NCBI RefSeq assembly: GCF_001894825.1
Contig: NZ_BCWY01000055.1
Location: 1 to 64,000 of the forward strand
DNA: 64,000 bases
DNA from: Rhodococcus jostii NBRC 16295
Lineage (GTDB): Bacteria > Actinomycetota > Actinomycetes > Mycobacteriales > Mycobacteriaceae
Direction: 5' to 3'
This document shows positions 62,527-64,000 of this stretch, one piece after another. The notes beneath the pieces are model-generated. The model saw only the letters and a list, made by a program, of their open reading frames with translations. It made no database searches and was not told the DNA's origin. The first letter of the stretch is position 1, and every line of letters begins with the position of its first letter. A program made the position numbers and the translations under genes.

Positions 62527-63708
62527 TCAGGATTCGGCGCCGAGTACACGTGCGAATCCGGGCGGAATCACGACGTCGGACGGCGTGAGGTCGTGGATGT
62601 TCGAGTGGCCCAATCCGAGCAGTGCCGAGTCGATGCCCCCACGGAGGACGTCGAGGACGTTCTCGACGCCGGCCTGACCGTTCGCCGAGAGACCCCACAG
62701 GTACGCGCGGCCGATCATCACGGCCCGCGCACCGAGGGCGACGGCCTTGACGACGTCGCTGCCGCGGCGGATCCCGCCGTCGAGCAGCACCTCGACCTGG
62801 TCGCCGACGGCCTCCGCGATGGCGGGCAGCGCACGGATCGGCGCCGGGGTGCCGTCGAGATTGTTGCCGCCGTGATTCGACACGGAGATCGCGGTGACAC
62901 CGGCATCGACGGCGCGCTTGGCGTCGTCGACCCGCATGACACCCTTGAGCATGAACGGCCCGCCCCACTGCTCACGCAGCCACGCGATGTCGTCCCACGT
63001 CGGCAGCGGCGTCTGCATCCACTCGCCGTACGCACCGAAGAACGTGGGCGGTTCCTGACCGGGCTGCGCCAGGTTCGGGGTGGTCAGATCCGGGATCTTG
63101 CGGGTCTTCGCGAACTCGTACAGCCACTTCGGGCGGGTGATGCCCTCCGGCGCGAACTGGAGCATCGCCTTGAAGTCCATCTTCTCGGGGATCGCCGGGC
63201 TGCCCCAGTCGCGACCGTACGAGAACGACCAGTCGGTGGTGATGATCAGCCCGGTCGCACCCGCGGCGCGGGCCCGTTCCATCCGCTGGATCAGAACGTC
63301 GCGGCTGCCGACCCAGTACATCTGGAAGAAGGTCTGAGGATTGGCGGCCGTGACCTCCTCGATCGACTTGCTGGCGAACGAGCTCAGACCGATCGCCGTT
63401 CCCCGCGCCGCCGCGGCGCGTGCCACGGCAACCTCGCCGTCCGGGTGCACAGCCTGCACACCGGTCGGAGAGATCACGACGGGCAGCGAAATCTGCTGCC
63501 CCATCACGGTCGTGGACAACTCACGCTTGTCGGACAGCCCGACGACGTGCGGGGCGAACCCCAGCTCACCGAACGCCGCGATGTTGTCGTCGACCGTCAC
63601 GCCGCGCTCGGACCCGGCGATCAGCGCCGCGTACACCGACTTCGGCAGGCGCTTCTTCGCGCGGCGCTGAGCCTCGGCCACCGTCTCGAAAAACGGATTC
63701 TTACCCAT
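62527..63708 (-). CDS. mftD: Pre-mycofactocin synthase MftD (FMN-dependent)
   Basis: The 393-residue FMN enzyme of the lactate-oxidase/glycolate-oxidase fold oxidatively deaminates the aminohydroxy intermediate to the alpha-keto redox centre of mycofactocin. Visible motifs are 'LPVVISPTGVQAVHPDGEVA', 'LIITTDWSFSYGRDWGSPA', 'AISVSNHGGNNLDGTPAPI' with the catalytic His, and 'EVLLDGGIRRGSDVVKAVAL'. The start is ATG 63708, 30 bases after the mftC stop. It is well conserved and diagnostic of the pathway. Confidence 0.96.
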   Translation of the reverse strand: MGKNPFFETVAEAQRRAKKRLPKSVYAALIAGSERGVTVDDNIAAFGELGFAPHVVGLSDKRELSTTVMGQQISLPVVISPTGVQAVHPDGEVAVARAAAARGTAIGLSSFASKSIEEVTAANPQTFFQMYWVGSRDVLIQRMERARAAGATGLIITTDWSFSYGRDWGSPAIPEKMDFKAMLQFAPEGITRPKWLYEFAKTRKIPDLTTPNLAQPGQEPPTFFGAYGEWMQTPLPTWDDIAWLREQWGGPFMLKGVMRVDDAKRAVDAGVTAISVSNHGGNNLDGTPAPIRALPAIAEAVGDQVEVLLDGGIRRGSDVVKAVALGARAVMIGRAYLWGLSANGQAGVENVLDVLRGGIDSALLGLGHSNIHDLTPSDVVIPPGFARVLGAES

Positions 63709-63738
63709 GGGAATACCTCTCGTACCTGGCAGACGGCG

Positions 63739-64000
63739 TTACGTCTGGTCCATGCCCGCAAGCGGGTTCTCGTCACAAATCTTTGCCGGGGGACGCACCA
63801 TCAGCGTCAGCGGAACCGGCGCCCGCGGGGTCCGGCGCTGGCCGGTGCGGGAATGGTCGACACTCGATTTCGGGATCTCCCCGGCCGCAGCCAACGCCAG
63901 TTCACCGTTGCCGATCACGCATTCGGGGTCCGGGCCGTCCATCGGCAGCCCGGTGAAGAACTTCGCGGCCATGCACCCGCCGCGGCAGGAGTCGTAATGG
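63739..64000 (-). CDS. mftC: Mycofactocin radical SAM maturase MftC, C-terminal part only
   Basis: The frame is open to the window edge and ends in TAA at 63739. The 86 visible codons carry the end of the SPASM domain 'SCRGGCMAAKFFTGLPMDGP' and DPEC, whose cysteines bind auxiliary 4Fe-4S clusters, followed by a variable tail ending MDQT. MftC decarboxylates and cross-links the C-terminal Val-Tyr of MftA. The catalytic CxxxCxxC domain, and presumably mftA, mftB and mftR, lie beyond the right edge. Confidence 0.93.
   Translation of the reverse strand, partial: HYDSCRGGCMAAKFFTGLPMDGPDPECVIGNGELALAAAGEIPKSSVDHSRTGQRRTPRAPVPLTLMVRPPAKICDENPLAGMDQT

Noticed and set aside
1..64000. CRISPR arrays, rRNA and tRNA genes
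   Set aside because: No regularly spaced repeat series and no rRNA-like sequence was seen on either strand.

Overview
The window is high-GC actinobacterial DNA, most likely from a Rhodococcus close to the opacus/jostii/wratislaviensis group. The evidence is the GC-biased third codon positions, frequent GTG starts, a complete-looking mycofactocin biosynthesis block, an actinobacterial PknK-type kinase-regulator, and several large catabolic gene families. The genus is an inference; no rRNA or tRNA gene is present to settle it.

Region 1 (1-11.6 kb) is fairly ordinary. It holds a truncated IS982-type transposase, an APC permease, the potassium transporter Kup, a secreted HtrA-like lipoprotein protease, an unknown four-helix membrane protein, a flavin/F420-binding split-barrel protein, small unknown genes (one pair translationally overlapped) and an alpha/beta hydrolase of the haloalkane-dehalogenase/epoxide-hydrolase type.

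Region 2 (11.6-34 kb) is accessory and visibly decaying. Intact islands are a LysR/SDR/NTF2-like unit with a divergent muconolactone-isomerase-like gene, a 1108-residue kinase-ATPase-LuxR regulator, an IclR regulator, a BenE-type benzoate transporter and an MHS-family MFS transporter. Between them lie remnants I could reconstruct by reading across frames. They are a zincin metallopeptidase with one frameshift, a CdaR/PucR-type regulator cut by an amber codon, an IS5-type transposase, the start of cobF, three small genes with single-base frameshifts, a DapA-family aldolase that has lost its Schiff-base lysine, and a strongly eroded L-serine ammonia-lyase (sdaA). One intact IS1380-family element with terminal inverted repeats sits in the middle.

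Region 3 (33.8-39.9 kb) is a compact catabolic cluster: flavin reductase, a small DUF3263-like protein, an M20 amidohydrolase, an LLM-class flavin monooxygenase and an amidase, with a stand-alone LLM C-terminal domain divergent from it. The logic (FMNH2 supply, monooxygenase, then two amide-cleaving enzymes) suits oxidative opening of an N-heterocycle or amide-bearing compound. The substrate is unknown. ISL3 and integrase remnants border it on the right.

Region 4 (41.5-64 kb) is entirely on the minus strand except for one TnpB element. In transcription order it reads mftC (cut by the window edge), mftD, FadH/OYE-type reductase 2, mycofactocin-type SDR, FadH/OYE-type reductase 1, mftE, mftF, mftG, a GAF-domain regulator, an NAD aldehyde dehydrogenase, a DUF779 protein, an ethanolamine permease, eutB, eutC, a small winged-helix protein, an MHS transporter and an acyl-CoA synthetase. 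This places mycofactocin cofactor synthesis and its candidate client oxidoreductases directly beside ethanolamine uptake, ethanolamine ammonia-lyase and acetaldehyde oxidation. The TnpB gene has an in-frame TGA where a tryptophan is expected and sits between the permease and eutB.
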